The notes: generated by a model from the sequence alone, not told the origin. A stretch of DNA of 64,000 nucleotides from Sulfurospirillum oryzae (GCF_025770725.1 NZ_JANZKZ010000003.1:1-64000); one strand, 5' to 3'; positions 32,927 through 43,216 are shown, numbered from the stretch's first letter. Numbers and translations are program-made.

Positions 32927-34054
32927 ATGTTTCGCCTCTCCTTTGCATTTGCCGCGATAGCGGTATTATCGCTTATTAATTTTTACAGCTATAAGCGTTT
33001 TTTAAAGCGCTTAGATCTGCTCTTCAAGATTCAAGTCGTAGTGAAATGGGTGATGATTGCCATCACCCTTTGTGAGATTTTATACTTTTTTGTTCTTCGT
33101 TTAGACAATCTTGATCCGCTTCTTTATGCCCTTTTTTCCGCAATGATTGGCGTTTCCTTTATGCTTTTCTGTGTCGCGATCATTTATGATTTAATGCATA
33201 TCCCTTATGCGAAAATCCCGCACGACTACTCAAGACGTCTGTTTGTGAAAATGGTTTTTGATGTAACCATGCTTATTTTAGCGCTCTCTTACATCACCAA
33301 AGGCTTTTTAAATGGCATGAAAGCGCCGATAATTAAAGAGCTAGATGTGTATATCGCAGGGTTACACGAAGAGCTAACCATCGTGCAGATTACGGACTTG
33401 CACATTGGAAAAACACTTGGAAAATCGTTTGTGGATGATGTCGTAAAGCAAATCAATGCCCTTGATGCGGACATCGTTGTGATTACCGGCGACTTGGTCG
33501 ATATGCCCGTAGAGCAAATCGGCGATAAACTGGATGCTTTGCGCGATATACAGAGCCGTTTAGGTGTCTACTTTGTACCTGGCAACCATGAGTATTTTTA
33601 CGGAGTACATAAGATCATGGAGTTTGTTGAATTCCTTGGCGTGAATGTTCTCTCAAACCGCTCTATAGTCATTAACAATACGCTTAATCTTGCGGGTGTC
33701 TCTGATATGATGGGTAAGCGTTTTGATTTTCTGCCGCCTGATTTGAAAAATGCGCTTAACCATGTAAACCCAAAACTGCCGACCATTTTACTCTCGCATC
33801 AGCCTAAAATCGTTACGGAAATGAAAGATGAAAAAATCGATCTCATATTAAGCGGTCACACGCATGGTGGACAGATTTTTCCTTTTGGGCTTTTAGTGTT
33901 ACTTGATCAGCCCTATCTTAGCGGGCTGTACCAGCACTCAGCACAAACTCAAGTCTTTGTCAGCAATGGGGCAGGCTATTGGGGACCGTCCGTGCGCATT
34001 ATGGCACCAAGCGAAATCGTGAAAATCAATCTTAAAACGAAAGTCAACGTATGA
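32927..34054 (+). CDS. Membrane-anchored metallophosphoesterase
   Basis: A 375-residue protein with four hydrophobic segments in the first 130 residues and a calcineurin-like phosphoesterase domain with all metal motifs: QITDLHIG, VVITGDLVD, PGNHEYF, LLSHQP and SGHTHGGQ. It resembles YaeI/LpxH-like membrane phosphoesterases (YaeI acts on UDP-diacylglucosamine), but the substrate is not established. The next gene overlaps it by 4 bases. Confidence 0.9.
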   Translation: MFRLSFAFAAIAVLSLINFYSYKRFLKRLDLLFKIQVVVKWVMIAITLCEILYFFVLRLDNLDPLLYALFSAMIGVSFMLFCVAIIYDLMHIPYAKIPHDYSRRLFVKMVFDVTMLILALSYITKGFLNGMKAPIIKELDVYIAGLHEELTIVQITDLHIGKTLGKSFVDDVVKQINALDADIVVITGDLVDMPVEQIGDKLDALRDIQSRLGVYFVPGNHEYFYGVHKIMEFVEFLGVNVLSNRSIVINNTLNLAGVSDMMGKRFDFLPPDLKNALNHVNPKLPTILLSHQPKIVTEMKDEKIDLILSGHTHGGQIFPFGLLVLLDQPYLSGLYQHSAQTQVFVSNGAGYWGPSVRIMAPSEIVKINLKTKVNV

Positions 34055-34593
34055 AACGGTTTTTAGCACTTCTTTGTTTTACTCTTCTTGTGAGCGGTTG
34101 TAGCGTGAAGCAAGAAGCTTTACATGTAACCCCTGATAAAGTTCAACAACTGACATCTGAGTTAACTCATTTAGGGCACGACATAGACTACCAAGAAGCG
34201 CGCATGTTGGCGTATGAAGCACTCTTATACCCACAAATTTTAGTGGAGCGTTATGGATTGGTCTATCCACCAACGTTTCATAATTTTTTGATTAATACGG
34301 GAATTAAGGAGCGAGGGCTTTGTTATCAGTGGAGTGAAGATATGATCACGCATCTTAAAAGCCTCAAATACCAAAGCTTTGATCTGCGTTGGGGTGTGGC
34401 GAATAAGGGCGAGTTTGATGAACACAATTCTGTTGTCGTTGTTGCCAAAGGAGCACCTTTTTGGACGGGTGTATTAATTGATCCGTGGCGTCATTCTGGG
34501 GAGCTGTACTGGGCAAAATTGGGAGATGATCCTGACTACAAATGGGTGGAAAATCTTGAACGAAGCCGCTACTATGGGACGATTGGCGAGTGA
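34051..34593 (+). CDS. Lipoprotein with a possible Cys-His-Asp active site
   Basis: A 180-residue lipoprotein (lipobox LLVSGC, acylated Cys17). The mature domain has GLCYQWSEDM (Cys91), EFDEHNSVVVV (His125) and VLIDPWRHSG (Asp144), in the order and spacing of papain/transglutaminase-like triads. I do not know a characterised relative, so activity is inference. Overlaps the phosphoesterase gene, suggesting a joint envelope role, and its 3' end overlaps the convergent methyltransferase gene. Confidence 0.75.
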   Translation: MKRFLALLCFTLLVSGCSVKQEALHVTPDKVQQLTSELTHLGHDIDYQEARMLAYEALLYPQILVERYGLVYPPTFHNFLINTGIKERGLCYQWSEDMITHLKSLKYQSFDLRWGVANKGEFDEHNSVVVVAKGAPFWTGVLIDPWRHSGELYWAKLGDDPDYKWVENLERSRYYGTIGE

Positions 34594-35201
34594 TCTTGCG
34601 CTAATTTTTGTAAGATGATGCGAATCACACTTGCGCGTCCAACGTGTTTATCGCCTTCACTTAGAACAACGACCTCTTGTGCCAGTTTATGAATTTTACA
34701 AGGAAGCGATTTGACGATGTCTAAAATGTCGTTAAGATCATACAGTAAGGCAATATTTTTAGGTCCACCACTCTCAAAGTGTACTTGACTCTCACTAAAA
34801 AGCTCGGCAATAAAATAGCCATTAGGATTGAGCGCTTCAATCGATTTTTCAAAAAGCATTTTTTGATTTTGTTTCGGTAGATGAAGATAGGTGCAAATCA
34901 CCGCATCATAAAGTTGCTCAGGCTTCCAGTACTCCAAGAGCGTATGGCGTGTTTTAATAAAAACATAACTCTCTTTCGCGCGTCTTCGAAGCTTTAAAAG
35001 TGCCACATCGGAAGCATCAAGTGCTTCGACAACAAGCCCTTTGTCGGCTAAATAGATCGCATTGCGACCTTCACCCTCGCCTAAACACATCACATTTTTT
35101 GCTTGCAGTAAAAGCTCTATATTTTCTTTGATGAAATTATTAGGCGCTTCCCCGTAGATGAGATTTTTTGTTTGAAATTTTTCATTCCAAAATTCTTGCA
35201 T
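34572..35201 (-). CDS. Class I SAM-dependent methyltransferase (TehB-like)
   Basis: A 209-residue protein with the SAM loop MCLGEGEGRNAIYLADKG and the acidic ribose contact VEALDAS, a layout shared with TehB/thiopurine-type small-molecule methyltransferases. AAAAGG lies about six bases before the ATG at 35201; the upstream ATG at 35216 has none. The substrate is unknown; tellurite/selenite or other xenobiotic detoxification is a family precedent only. Confidence 0.85.
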   Translation of the reverse strand: MQEFWNEKFQTKNLIYGEAPNNFIKENIELLLQAKNVMCLGEGEGRNAIYLADKGLVVEALDASDVALLKLRRRAKESYVFIKTRHTLLEYWKPEQLYDAVICTYLHLPKQNQKMLFEKSIEALNPNGYFIAELFSESQVHFESGGPKNIALLYDLNDILDIVKSLPCKIHKLAQEVVVLSEGDKHVGRASVIRIILQKLAQDHSPIVP

Positions 35202-35305
35202 CACGCACCTTTTCATTTTTCATTTTTTAATTGTAACACAATTTAAATCAATGACATGCTTTTTAAATTGCGTTAAAATCATTGCATAAATATGAAGGAG
35301 TAAAA

Positions 35306-35899
35306 ATGAAATATCCTACTTTTTTTGATACGACAGAGACCATCACGCTTTATGATCCACTTTCAAACGTTTTGGGTGCTTTTGAAAATGGAGAAATTAC
35401 TTTTAGTTATCTAGATGTGGTTAAAAGTGCAGGGCACAGTTGTCCTACCATGGCAGGTGCGTATTTGATGATACGTGAAGGGTTGAAGGCACTTTATCCT
35501 CATTCTTTACCAGAGCGCGGTGCCATTAAAGTTTTTTTTAAAGAGACGCAAACAGAGGGAACAACCGGCGTTATTGCCAACGCTTTCTCTCTCATTACAG
35601 GTGCTACCGATACATGGGGATTTAAAGGTTTAAGCGGGAAATATGTGCGCAAAAATTTGATGGATTTTAGTGCAGATATACCTTTACATGTAAGAATACA
35701 ACGCGTAGATACGGGGGTATTTGTTGATGTTGCTTACAACCCAAATAGCATCGAAATTGACCCAAAAATGCAACCTTTGATGCAAAAGCTGTTTACCGAA
35801 ATGCTCAGTGAAGAAGAAAAAGAGATATTTAGGGCATTATGGCAAGCAAGGGTAGGCAAAATTTTAGAAAATTTTGATAAAGTTATAACCATAAAATAA
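35306..35899 (+). CDS. FmdE-domain protein
   Basis: A 197-residue protein whose N-terminal half carries the FmdE pattern KSAGHSCPTMAGAYLMIREG, the conserved His/Cys site of formylmethanofuran dehydrogenase subunit E homologs. These occur in many non-methanogens without the Fmd complex, with unknown roles. The C-terminal zinc ribbon of some members is absent. AAGGAG precedes the ATG at 35306; the longer frame from 35282 is rejected. Confidence 0.8.
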   Translation: MKYPTFFDTTETITLYDPLSNVLGAFENGEITFSYLDVVKSAGHSCPTMAGAYLMIREGLKALYPHSLPERGAIKVFFKETQTEGTTGVIANAFSLITGATDTWGFKGLSGKYVRKNLMDFSADIPLHVRIQRVDTGVFVDVAYNPNSIEIDPKMQPLMQKLFTEMLSEEEKEIFRALWQARVGKILENFDKVITIK

Positions 35900-35922
35900 A
35901 CTCAATTTAGCTGGAGTGTGTA

Positions 35923-38808
35923 TTGCTGAGCTTAAAAAAACAAAATATTACTAAGTGGATTGTTTTTTTGCCAGCATTTGCCATTTTGCTTACCTTTATC
36001 ATCACCTTAGGTATTGTGATTACCGCAGAGCGCGCTGAGTATCAAAAATCGCTTGATAATACGCGCGCTGCCTACGTAAAACGCTCTAAAATTCAAGCGC
36101 AAGAGCGCATTGAGAAGCTTGTTGATTATATCAATGAAAATGAAAAATTTTTGATGAATGAAGCAAAAGATGAAATTAAAAATATCGTCAATCTTGCTTA
36201 CCAAATTATCAATGATATTTATATTGAAAACCCAAACCTTCCCCGCGAACAGATACTCGCAAAGATAAAGAATAAACTACGCGATACCCGTTTTTTCAAT
36301 GATTTAAGCGGGTACTATTTTATCTTTGATTTGCAAGGTACGTGCGTGATGCATGGCGTCAATAAAGAGATGGAAGGTCAAAATTTCATCAACTTTCAAG
36401 ATGGCGTGGAAAAATCATTTATTCAAAATGCAATTGAACGTTTTAAAAATGAAGATGCGTTTGCATTGACATGGAGTTGGAAAAATCCAAAAGATGAGAC
36501 TTTTCGCACAAAGATAGGCTATAACAGACGATATGAGCCTTTAAATATTTTTGTAGGCAGTGGTCGCTATGAAGATGAGATAAGGGCGCGTGTTAAAAAA
36601 GAGAGCCAAAAGCTTTTACTGAACACCAAGTATGGCGAGTATGGTTATATCTTTGCGTATGATTATGCAGGCAACACTATCTCTCATGGCGATACTTCCT
36701 TGATTGGGAAGAATAGACTTGACGTGGTTATAAATGGCCAGTATGTTATTCGGGACATTGTAGAAGGCGGCAAACGAAATCCCGAAGGCTTTTTTATGAG
36801 CTATGTCGCCTCATACCATCCAACAGCGCAAGACCGTTCTAAAATCTCCTTTATTCATGCCATTCCACAGTTTGAGTGGGTCATTGGTACGGGAGCTTAT
36901 CTTTTTGAAGAGAACAATGCCCTTTTAGAGCAAGAGCAAATCCTTAAAGATAAGATGCAATCAACGATTATTAATATGCTCGCGGTATCTTTGATTATTA
37001 TGCTCTTGGTGATGGGTATTATGTTTTTTATCTCAACAAAACTTCGCTCTGTTCTGTCGCGTTATGAGAACCATTTATTACTGAGCAACAAACAAATTCG
37101 TGAGCAAAAATTGGTCTTTGAGACGCTTTACCAAAAATCGGCAGATGGTATATGGTTGCTTAAAGATGGTGTTTTTGTTGATTGTAATGAAGCGATTGTC
37201 AAGATGTTTAAAGCGCAGGATAAACAAGCGCTGATTAATGTAACTTTGTCGGACCTTTCTCCTGAATTTCAACCTGATGATCAAAGCTCGTATGAAAAAG
37301 CTCTTTGGATGAATGCCCTAGCTTCGCAACAAGGCGTGCATAAATTTGAATGGCAAGCACGCGCATGTGATGGCACACTTTTTTGGATCAGTATTATGAT
37401 GACCATGATCCGCATGGATAAAGGAATTATCCAACACTGTTCTGTTCGAGATATTACCATTCGTAAAGAGCTTGAGGAAGAGAATAAAAAACAGAAAAAG
37501 CTTTTGATTCATCAAATTGAACACGATACCCTCACAGGACTCCCCAATCGTAATCTTTTGCAAGACAGACTTACCCAATCGATTAAAAAAGCAAGCCGTG
37601 ATCATAATGTCCTTGGTGTTATGTTTGTCGATGTCGATAAGTTTAAAAGTGTGAACGACTCTTTGGGACATGATGCAGGCGATATGCTTTTAAAAACCAT
37701 TGCAACGCGTATGCGAAGCAGTGTGCGTGAAACAGATACGGTAGCGCGCTTAAGCGGAGATGAGTTTATTGTGCTTTTGGATGGTTGTAAAGATGTCAGT
37801 GATATTTTTATTGCGATTAAAAAATTGGTTGCAGCTTTTCAAGAGCCGTTCCATCTGGGTAATGAGAGTTTTAAAATTACGATGAGTATTGGTGTGAGCG
37901 TTTATCCTAATGATGGCGAAGTGGCGAGTAAATTGCTTAAAAATGCTGATATCGCAATGTATAAGGCCAAATCAAAAGGGCGCAATCGTTATGTCTTTTT
38001 TGACCAAGAGATGAACCAAGAGACGAATGAGCACCTTGAAGTTGAAAAGAGTCTGCATAAAGCGCTTGAAAATAATGAATTTGTCATTTTTTATCAACCA
38101 CAAATCAATCTTCAAAGTGAACAAATTGTAGGCTTTGAAGCATTAATAAGGTGGAATCACCCTACACGTGGACTGACAGCACCTGGGTATTTTATCCACA
38201 TCGCCGAAGAGAGCGAACTCATTGTTGAGATTGGTAGCTGGGTCATTAAAGAGGTAATGCGACAGATTAAAACATGGTATGACATGGGACTGAATCCTGG
38301 TAAAACCGCGATTAATATCGCAGGAAAACAGCTAGAGTCAGCCAATTTGGTTGCATTTATGATTCAAAATTTGCGAGAAAGTGGGTGCAAACCTGAATGG
38401 ATTGAGATGGAGATAGTGGAGCGGTTTATCATGAAAGATACAACCAAATCCATTGCACTTCTCAAACGATTTAGAGAATTGGGCGTTGATATTTCGATTG
38501 ACGATTTTGGTACCGGTCACTCTTCGCTCGCCTATCTCAAACAACTTCCGATTACCAAGCTTAAAATCGATCAAAGCTTTGTTCAGAATTTAGAAGAGAG
38601 TGGGGAAGATCGTGCGATTGCCCGTACCATCATTGAATTGGGTCGTGGTCTTGGGCTCAAAGTATTGGCAGAGGGTGTTGAAACCAAAGGACAAAAAGAG
38701 TTTATTTATACCAGCGGTTGTGAATTGATGCAAGGTTATCTCTTTAGTAAGCCTGTGCCGGCAGAAGATGCGGAACTCTTATTGAAAAATCAAGCACACA
38801 TGCTATAA
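35923..38808 (+). CDS. Membrane sensor GGDEF-EAL protein with double Cache-like input and PAS domain
   Basis: A 961-residue protein: TM1 (about 13-35), a periplasmic region with two Cache-type repeats (SGYYFIFDLQGTCVMHGVN, then EYGYIFAYDYAGNTISHGD), TM2 (about 346-370), PAS (about 395-515), GGDEF with RLSGDEFIVLL (Ser for the first Gly, usually still active) and an EAL domain with FEALIRW, the DDFGTGHSSL loop and KLKIDQSFV. Both cyclic di-GMP synthesis and breakdown are therefore possible. The start is a TTG with CTGGAG upstream. Confidence 0.93.
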   Translation: MLSLKKQNITKWIVFLPAFAILLTFIITLGIVITAERAEYQKSLDNTRAAYVKRSKIQAQERIEKLVDYINENEKFLMNEAKDEIKNIVNLAYQIINDIYIENPNLPREQILAKIKNKLRDTRFFNDLSGYYFIFDLQGTCVMHGVNKEMEGQNFINFQDGVEKSFIQNAIERFKNEDAFALTWSWKNPKDETFRTKIGYNRRYEPLNIFVGSGRYEDEIRARVKKESQKLLLNTKYGEYGYIFAYDYAGNTISHGDTSLIGKNRLDVVINGQYVIRDIVEGGKRNPEGFFMSYVASYHPTAQDRSKISFIHAIPQFEWVIGTGAYLFEENNALLEQEQILKDKMQSTIINMLAVSLIIMLLVMGIMFFISTKLRSVLSRYENHLLLSNKQIREQKLVFETLYQKSADGIWLLKDGVFVDCNEAIVKMFKAQDKQALINVTLSDLSPEFQPDDQSSYEKALWMNALASQQGVHKFEWQARACDGTLFWISIMMTMIRMDKGIIQHCSVRDITIRKELEEENKKQKKLLIHQIEHDTLTGLPNRNLLQDRLTQSIKKASRDHNVLGVMFVDVDKFKSVNDSLGHDAGDMLLKTIATRMRSSVRETDTVARLSGDEFIVLLDGCKDVSDIFIAIKKLVAAFQEPFHLGNESFKITMSIGVSVYPNDGEVASKLLKNADIAMYKAKSKGRNRYVFFDQEMNQETNEHLEVEKSLHKALENNEFVIFYQPQINLQSEQIVGFEALIRWNHPTRGLTAPGYFIHIAEESELIVEIGSWVIKEVMRQIKTWYDMGLNPGKTAINIAGKQLESANLVAFMIQNLRESGCKPEWIEMEIVERFIMKDTTKSIALLKRFRELGVDISIDDFGTGHSSLAYLKQLPITKLKIDQSFVQNLEESGEDRAIARTIIELGRGLGLKVLAEGVETKGQKEFIYTSGCELMQGYLFSKPVPAEDAELLLKNQAHML

Positions 38809-38840
38809 TCATAACAGTAAAATGAGCAAATAGGGTAAAC

Positions 38841-39587
38841 ATGATACGAAGAGAATTTTTAGGATTGATGGGTGCTACGCTTTTAGGTAGCATTGCGCAA
38901 GCAGATGAGCTAAAACATCCCGATATTTGGCTTAAAGATGAGCAAAAAGTGGTGTTTGACGCTGTCATGAAAAAGCTTGGGATGGTTGAACGCATGGTTG
39001 GCTATGCTAAGTTTAATCTTATCTCTTTTGATGATACCCTTAAAATTGCTAGAAATTACTCTAAAATTGGTGCATTTACCCCTACTGAGATCGCTTATAT
39101 CGAGGAAGTTTTTTACACAGATCCAGTTATTTATGGTTTTTATGGCAAACGTACCGTTGAACAATTGAGCTATGTTGTCAATGAAAAAGATGTTGTCAAA
39201 GTTGATGGCTCTGGGCACTATGTTTACAAAGAAACTTCGCAAGAACTTTTAAACCGTTTAATCAAAGATATTGGACCTACACTTATTTTAACCTCAGGTG
39301 TTCGCAGTGTTGTTAAACAACTCAGCCTTCACATGGAAAAAATTAAAAGCGAAAAAGGCAATATTACCATTGCTTCACGCTCTCTTGTTCCTCCTGCGTA
39401 TTCTTACCACACTGTGGGTGATTTTGATGTGGGTAAAAAAGGCTGGGGTGCCCAAAACTTTACATCCAATTTTGCACGCACAGAAGAGTTTTGGAACCTA
39501 CAAAAGCTCTCCTATATCTCTATGCGCTACACGATTGGTAATGGCGATGGTGTAAGATTTGAGCCATGGCACGTGAAGATCGTTTAG
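38841..39587 (+). CDS. VanY-like D,D-carboxypeptidase (peptidase M15) with twin-arginine signal
   Basis: A 248-residue secreted protein. [19 protein letters not shown] is a probable Tat signal, unusual for an M15 peptidase. The zinc site is visible as [11 protein letters not shown] (H-x6-D) and the final FEPWHVKIV (Glu-x-x-His). Family members trim the terminal D-Ala of peptidoglycan. tsaD follows after a few bases. Confidence 0.85.
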   Translation: MIRREFLGLMGATLLGSIAQADELKHPDIWLKDEQKVVFDAVMKKLGMVERMVGYAKFNLISFDDTLKIARNYSKIGAFTPTEIAYIEEVFYTDPVIYGFYGKRTVEQLSYVVNEKDVVKVDGSGHYVYKETSQELLNRLIKDIGPTLILTSGVRSVVKQLSLHMEKIKSEKGNITIASRSLVPPAYSYHTVGDFDVGKKGWGAQNFTSNFARTEEFWNLQKLSYISMRYTIGNGDGVRFEPWHVKIV

Positions 39588-39591
39588 ATTG

Positions 39592-40593
39592 ATGATTTTA
39601 AGCATTGAAAGCAGTTGCGATGATAGCTCTATTGCTATTACGCGCATAAGCGATAAAAAACTTCTCTTCCATAAAAAAATTTCCCAAGATGCTGAACATG
39701 CGAAGTATGGTGGTGTCGTCCCCGAACTTGCTGCGCGCCTTCATGCGGTGACGCTTCCAAAAATACTTGAAGAGACAAAGCCCTATTTTACGCAACTTAA
39801 AGCGATTGCAGTGACAAATGAACCGGGGCTTTCCGTGACTCTTGTTGAGGGCGTGAGTATGGCAAAAGCGCTGAGTGTTGCGCTAAGTCTTCCTCTTCTT
39901 GGCATCAATCACCTCAAAGGTCACATTTGCTCTTTGTTTATTGAGGATGAGACACGCTTTCCGATGGATGTTTTACTCGTTTCTGGTGGGCATACCCAAC
40001 TTTTACATGTAAAGAGTTTGAGTGAAATAAAGCTCCTTGCTACAACGATGGATGACAGCTTTGGTGAGAGTTTTGACAAAGTGGGCAAAATGCTAGGACT
40101 TCCTTATCCTGCGGGTGCTATCATCGAAAGCTATGCTAAAAGAGGCAATGCCAAACGGTTTGATTTTACGATTCCATTGCAAGGTACCTCTTCATCACTA
40201 CTGGCATTTAGTTATTCGGGTCTTAAAAATCAAGTCAGACTCTGCATTGAAGCACAAGAAAATTTGGACGAGCAAACCCTTTGCGACATCTGTGCCTCGT
40301 TTCAGCGTGTAGCGGTTGCCCATCTGATGCAGAAGATCAAAAAAGCGTACAAAGAGAGAAAAGTAGAGCACTTTGGTGTTGTTGGAGGCGCAAGTGCAAA
40401 TCTTTATTTACGAGGTGAACTTGAAGCCTTTTGCGCGTCTAAAAAAGCGAAACTTCACACCGCTAAAATGGAATTTTGCTCTGATAATGCCGCAATGATA
40501 GGTCGTTGTGCCGTTGAAGCATACGCCCAAAATGCCTTTATCAGTTTGGCTGATCTTAAAGTGCGTAGTTCTTCGAAAGATATTTTCTTCTAA
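39592..40593 (+). CDS. tsaD: tRNA N6-adenosine threonylcarbamoyltransferase TsaD
   Basis: A 333-residue ASKHA-fold protein opening [16 protein letters not shown], with the metal-binding HLKGH motif (residue about 108), [10 protein letters not shown] and [10 protein letters not shown]. It attaches threonylcarbamoyl to A37 of ANN-decoding tRNAs with TsaB/TsaE, essential in most bacteria. The ATG at 39592 is preferred to the TTG at 39589. Confidence 0.96.
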   Translation: MILSIESSCDDSSIAITRISDKKLLFHKKISQDAEHAKYGGVVPELAARLHAVTLPKILEETKPYFTQLKAIAVTNEPGLSVTLVEGVSMAKALSVALSLPLLGINHLKGHICSLFIEDETRFPMDVLLVSGGHTQLLHVKSLSEIKLLATTMDDSFGESFDKVGKMLGLPYPAGAIIESYAKRGNAKRFDFTIPLQGTSSSLLAFSYSGLKNQVRLCIEAQENLDEQTLCDICASFQRVAVAHLMQKIKKAYKERKVEHFGVVGGASANLYLRGELEAFCASKKAKLHTAKMEFCSDNAAMIGRCAVEAYAQNAFISLADLKVRSSSKDIFF

Positions 40594-40597
40594 AAAC

Positions 40598-41293
40598 TTA
40601 ACGTGGAAACGATCCGTTGTTGATGTCAATAACGGTACCATTTATGTACTCAGGTGACTCTGTAGAAAGCCAAACAATGGTTTTAGCAATCTCTTCAGGC
40701 TGTGCGAATCGTTTTGAAATGACGGATTTTAAAAAGGCTTCCTGACGCGCTTGGGGGATGGTGTTAAGCATATCCGTTGTAACGGGACTCGGCGCTACGG
40801 CATTGATGATGATTTTGCCTTCAAATATTTTTGAAAAGCTCTTCGTGGCATTGATCAGTCCTGCTTTAGTGATACCATACCAAATATCAGGATGCCCAAT
40901 TTGCCCAGCAATAGAGGTATTGTTGACAATACGACCACCTTTCTCAAGCATGGTTTTTGCCACCTCTTCAATGAGCTTCACGGGCGCTTCAAGATTGATT
41001 TTAAGCATGGTATTAATTTGATCATTTTTGTAGTTTTGGTAAGGAATTGCATACATAATGCCGGCATTGTTGATGAGAATATCAATCGCTGGAAGTGAGG
41101 CAATGAGTGCAGCAATCGCATCGACGTGTGCTAAATCAAATACAATGGTTTTAATTTTTGGGTGTGTTGATAGCTCAAAATTTTTAAAGTCTCGTGCAAG
41201 GATAATGACATCATAGTCTAATGCCAAAAAAGCTTTTGTGACTTCAAGACCTATACCTTTGTTTCCACCCGTGACTAAAGCTGTTTTTTGCAT
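40598..41293 (-). CDS. Short-chain dehydrogenase/reductase
   Basis: A 231-residue classical SDR: TGGNKGIG nucleotide loop, NNAG, a catalytic Ser in NNTSIAG and the YGITK Tyr-Lys pair. The overall pattern is FabG-like, but the substrate is unknown. It sits just upstream of murB on the minus strand and converges with tsaD. Confidence 0.88.
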   Translation of the reverse strand: MQKTALVTGGNKGIGLEVTKAFLALDYDVIILARDFKNFELSTHPKIKTIVFDLAHVDAIAALIASLPAIDILINNAGIMYAIPYQNYKNDQINTMLKINLEAPVKLIEEVAKTMLEKGGRIVNNTSIAGQIGHPDIWYGITKAGLINATKSFSKIFEGKIIINAVAPSPVTTDMLNTIPQARQEAFLKSVISKRFAQPEEIAKTIVWLSTESPEYINGTVIDINNGSFPR

Positions 41294-41312
41294 CTATTTT
41301 CCTTTTCGACCG

Positions 41313-42086
41313 TTACAAAATAATAATCTCTTCTTCAAGCTTTATGCCAAAGCGCTTTAATACTTCTTCTTTGACGGCCGTTATAAGTGTGATGGCTTCC
41401 TCGTACGTGCCACCTCCAAGATTGACTAAGAAGTTGGCATGGACATTGCTAAACATCATATTGCCAACACGTTTACCTTTAAATCCTGCCTCTTCGATAA
41501 GCTTTCCAGCATAGTGTCCCTCAGGGTTTTTAAAACAGCTTCCCGCACTTGGCTCTTTGGGTTGATTGTCACGCATTTTTTTAAACATGGCAAGCAGATT
41601 TTCATCAAAACCTTTTTTACATGTAAAGGTTGCTTCGTAAACGACACCTTCAATTTTAGCGAAGCGGTAGCCATGTTCTATGTGCGATTTTTCGCTCCAT
41701 CCATGTTCTGTTCGAATAGCGATGAGGTCATTGAAAATTTCCCACTCTTTCAGTCCTGCATTCATAGCCACCATGCCACCCAGCTTTCCGGGGAGTTTTT
41801 GCATCAGCTCAAAGCCAGCAAGATCATGTTTTTTAGCAAAAGTGAGGATTTTTCCACTCGGCGTTGCGCCTCCTACATGTAAAACATTTTCTGCAAGATG
41901 AATAAAATCAAACGACTTATCAAGCATCGCAAGTGGAGGAGGGGTTGGACTGATCAAAAGGTTGTTTGCTCCGCCAATGAGCTTATAGCCTTTAGGAAGT
42001 GGCGTAGTGGAATCAAGCAATAAAACATCCAGCGTTGGGCCAATTTTGATACTGGAAAAGGTCGAAAAATTAATCGATTTTGTCAT
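41313..42086 (-). CDS. murB: UDP-N-acetylenolpyruvoylglucosamine reductase MurB
   Basis: A 257-residue FAD enzyme of peptidoglycan synthesis: GGANNLLIS and LPGKLGGMVAMNAG bind FAD, EPSAGSCFKNP contains the catalytic Ser region and the closing NFLVNLGGGTYEEA segment is conserved. The compact length fits the short Campylobacterota type. It follows fliQ directly. Confidence 0.94.
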   Translation of the reverse strand: MTKSINFSTFSSIKIGPTLDVLLLDSTTPLPKGYKLIGGANNLLISPTPPPLAMLDKSFDFIHLAENVLHVGGATPSGKILTFAKKHDLAGFELMQKLPGKLGGMVAMNAGLKEWEIFNDLIAIRTEHGWSEKSHIEHGYRFAKIEGVVYEATFTCKKGFDENLLAMFKKMRDNQPKEPSAGSCFKNPEGHYAGKLIEEAGFKGKRVGNMMFSNVHANFLVNLGGGTYEEAITLITAVKEEVLKRFGIKLEEEIIIL

Positions 42087-42353
42087 TTAAAAAACAAATG
42101 AAGGAATCAGCTCAATCATGCGGGTGGTAAACTCGATCATCATGTTCATCATCCAAGGCATTGTAAAGATAGCAACAACGATGGTAATAAGAATTTTTGG
42201 AACAAAGCTGAGGGTTGATTCATTGATCTGGGTAACGGCTTGGAAAACACTAATCGCCAGACCCGCGATGAGTCCTGCCATAAGCATCGGCATGGAGAGC
42301 AAGAGTGCTATTTTAAAGGTTTCAACGCCTAACCCAATCAGTTTGGCTTCCAT
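42087..42353 (-). CDS. fliQ: Flagellar export apparatus protein FliQ
   Basis: An 88-residue protein with two membrane helices (ALLLSMPMLMAGLIAGLAIS and ITIVVAIFTMPWMMNMM) joined by the hallmark FQAVTQINESTLSFVPK loop. It is part of the type III export gate of the flagellar basal body. It overlaps the mqnD stop and is followed by murB without a gap. Confidence 0.95.
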   Translation of the reverse strand: MEAKLIGLGVETFKIALLLSMPMLMAGLIAGLAISVFQAVTQINESTLSFVPKILITIVVAIFTMPWMMNMMIEFTTRMIELIPSFVF

Positions 42354-43216
42354 TAACTGTTCCTCAATGCTGCATACTCTTTGGGAATGAGAAAGTCACA
42401 GGCTTTGATTTGCTGATCGTAAAAACCGTGTTTATAGCCGATTTCAAAGAGCTTATCAATCGCTTGGTACTGCACGTCATTCATCTCGATAGAGTGTTCA
42501 TTGGCGTAAAGTCCAAGATACTTTTTGAGGGTTGCTTGATCGACTCGAACGAGATTGCGCTCCAAAAGCATTTTGGAAAGAAGCCCTTGGTGGGTATGGG
42601 CGACATCAACCGCTTGAATGAGGGCATCTTCACAAGCAATGGCACGCAAAATCGGCATAGAACGACGAAGTGCCATACCGCCAAGGGGTAAAGGAAGTTC
42701 TTCTTTGCAAAGCTCTCTCCAAATATCCCATATTTCTCGCTCAACCACAAGTTCATCACTAAAATTTAGAATACTTTCATGAATCAAAACACCCGCGTCC
42801 ACTTCGCCATCCAACACGGCTTGTTCAATCTCTAAAAAGTTTTTATAGATAATGCGAGCCTCTGGGTAAGCGATTTTAAAAAGCAGCGCATTAGTTGTGT
42901 GGGTGCCACTAAGAGCGACTTTAAAATTTTTTTTGAGTTTGGTCTCTTTTTTCTTCACAAGTTTGGGGCCATAACCCTCGCCAAAACTTACGGCTGTGCG
43001 TAAAAGAGCATATTCACTGCGAATTTTAGGGTAGAGGGCAAAGCTAATGGCAGTAATATCATAACTGTTTTTAAGTGCTTCAAGGTTTAGTGTTTCGATG
43101 TCTAGAGCAAGGTTCTCAAAACTAAGACCGTGTGTACTAACCCAGCCAAATTTGATGGCATAATACATAAAAATATCATCGGCATCAGGTGAATGCGCTA
43201 CAGTAATGGTCTTCAA
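42353..43216 (-). CDS. mqnD: 1,4-Dihydroxy-6-naphthoate synthase MqnD (futalosine menaquinone pathway)
   Basis: A 287-residue protein opening with a TTG and reading KTITVAHSPDADDIFMYYAI, the MqnD signature, plus SGTHTTNALLFKIAYP and the solute-binding-like fold that closes over the substrate. MqnD cleaves the cyclic futalosine product to dihydroxynaphthoate. Use of this pathway is typical of Campylobacterota and supplies menaquinone for anaerobic respiration. AAGGA lies five bases before the TTG. Confidence 0.92.
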   Translation of the reverse strand: MKTITVAHSPDADDIFMYYAIKFGWVSTHGLSFENLALDIETLNLEALKNSYDITAISFALYPKIRSEYALLRTAVSFGEGYGPKLVKKKETKLKKNFKVALSGTHTTNALLFKIAYPEARIIYKNFLEIEQAVLDGEVDAGVLIHESILNFSDELVVEREIWDIWRELCKEELPLPLGGMALRRSMPILRAIACEDALIQAVDVAHTHQGLLSKMLLERNLVRVDQATLKKYLGLYANEHSIEMNDVQYQAIDKLFEIGYKHGFYDQQIKACDFLIPKEYAALRNS

